Shown piece by piece: positions 5,496 to 5,997 of a stretch of DNA of 5,997 nt. The DNA lies in contig DAOWNV010000181.1 of the NCBI GenBank assembly GCA_030642405.1, positions 1 to 5,997 on the forward strand, given 5' to 3'. Origin of the DNA: Desulfosarcina sp. (lineage in GTDB: Bacteria > Desulfobacterota > Desulfobacteria > Desulfobacterales > Desulfosarcinaceae). The number at the start of each line of letters is the position of its first letter. Position 1 is the stretch's first letter. Position numbers and translations under genes: made by a program. The notes beneath the pieces were generated by a model that worked only from the letters and a program-made list of their open reading frames with translations, made no database searches and had not been told where the DNA came from.

Positions 5496-5997
5496 TTAAA
5501 AACCATAGGTTTTTGCGATAATTTCGTTCATGACCTCGCTGGCACCACCACCAATTGAAATCAGCCTGGTATCCCTGAACCGCCGGGATATTGTCATTTC
5601 ATTCATAAAGCCCATCCCTCCAAACATCTGTAGACAGCCGGAAGTTACATCGTTTAGTATGTCACCCCCTAAAAGCTTGCCCATGGATATCTCCCTGGTA
5701 GCATCCTGCCCGGCCATTTTCATACGAACAATATGGTAGGTCAATTGCTGAAGGGTTTCCGACTGGGCCAGCCAATGGGCCAGACGGTGGCGCAGCACTT
5801 GCTTTTTGATCAGAGGTTCGCCAAATACCACTCTGCCTTTCAGATATTCAATAGTTTCCTTAATAGTCTCTTGAATCCCGATATAAGCCATGGGCAGAAC
5901 CGCAAATCTCTCATGCTGGAATTGTTGCATCTGATGAATAAAGCCCTCTCCTTCCGTGCCGATAAGATTTTCCTTTGGAATTTTCATATTGTCAAAA
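5496..5997 (-). CDS. Acyl-CoA dehydrogenase, C-terminal part (cut by window end)
   Basis: FAD-dependent flavoprotein that introduces an alpha,beta double bond into acyl-CoA and passes electrons to ETF. About 166 C-terminal residues are visible; the start lies beyond base 5997, and the ATG at 5987-5985 is internal because FDN precedes it in frame. Residues below are counted from that Met. KIPKENLIGTEGEGF leads into the C-terminal helical bundle; GEPLIKKQVLRHRLA and CLQMFGGMGFMNE are FAD/subunit-contact regions; the end is RRFRDTRLISIGGGASEVMNEIIAK. The position of the medium-chain enzyme's catalytic Glu is Gly147 (IGGGASE). E26, in FQHERFAVLP, sits in the helix that carries the base in isovaleryl- and long-chain-type enzymes. 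The tail resembles citronellyl-CoA dehydrogenase (AtuD)-like members, which hints at branched or longer substrates (inference). It is convergent with the crotonase gene. Confidence 0.95.
   Translation of the reverse strand, partial: FDNMKIPKENLIGTEGEGFIHQMQQFQHERFAVLPMAYIGIQETIKETIEYLKGRVVFGEPLIKKQVLRHRLAHWLAQSETLQQLTYHIVRMKMAGQDATREISMGKLLGGDILNDVTSGCLQMFGGMGFMNEMTISRRFRDTRLISIGGGASEVMNEIIAKTYGF

Noticed and set aside
5352..5558. A 68-codon plus-strand open frame between the crotonase and dehydrogenase genes
   Set aside because: It runs antisense into the conserved C-terminus of the dehydrogenase, has no recognisable domain, and spans the inverted repeat at 5445-5476.
1..5997. CRISPR arrays, tRNA or rRNA genes, insertion sequences, attachment sites
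   Set aside because: Reading through the gaps and genes showed no regularly spaced repeats, no tRNA-like cloverleaf arms, no transposase or integrase motifs and no long terminal inverted repeats.

Overview
The window reads as bacterial chromosome of roughly balanced base composition. It holds three fatty-acid/acyl-CoA metabolism genes around a housekeeping gene and a secreted repeat protein. An AMP-forming acyl-CoA synthetase, a crotonase-family protein and an acyl-CoA dehydrogenase close together, plus a GatCAB-type amidotransferase subunit and a secreted VCBS/FG-GAP protein, would fit an anaerobic fatty-acid-oxidising member of the Desulfobacterota (former Deltaproteobacteria). That placement is an inference from gene content and protein style; no marker here fixes the taxon.

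Layout: (1) 1-915, plus strand: acyl-CoA synthetase, cut by the window start. It has lost about 160 residues internally, in frame, between the A5 region and the A10 lysine motif. (2) 916-1073: convergent junction with only weak hairpins. (3) 4287 down to 1074, minus strand: gatB (complete), then after 58 bp with a GC hairpin a GTG-started exported protein. That protein has a TolB/CsgG-like N-terminal domain, a proline-rich linker and a C-terminal VCBS/FG-GAP domain; the two genes are probably co-transcribed. (4) 4288-4495: AT-rich divergent intergenic region with promoter-like boxes and two palindromes. (5) 4496-5278, plus strand: crotonase-fold protein with a strong Shine-Dalgarno; both glutamates used by classical enoyl-CoA hydratase are replaced. 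(6) 5279-5495: convergent junction with a perfect 8-bp inverted repeat and a short open minus-strand stretch interrupted by TGA. (7) 5997 down to 5496, minus strand: C-terminal part of an acyl-CoA dehydrogenase, cut by the window end, with its likely catalytic glutamate in the isovaleryl/long-chain-type position.

How the genes fit together: acyl-CoA ligase (activation), acyl-CoA dehydrogenase (first oxidation) and crotonase-fold protein belong to acyl-CoA catabolism. However, the ligase looks disabled and the crotonase should not be assumed to be a hydratase, so this is not a clean beta-oxidation operon. The three genes are on different transcripts. gatB acts in tRNA-dependent Gln/Asn formation and is unrelated to them. 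I see no CRISPR array, tRNA, rRNA, insertion sequence or phage gene. The points most worth a second look are the internal deletion in the synthetase, the glutamate-less crotonase, and the domain architecture of the gatB-linked exported protein.
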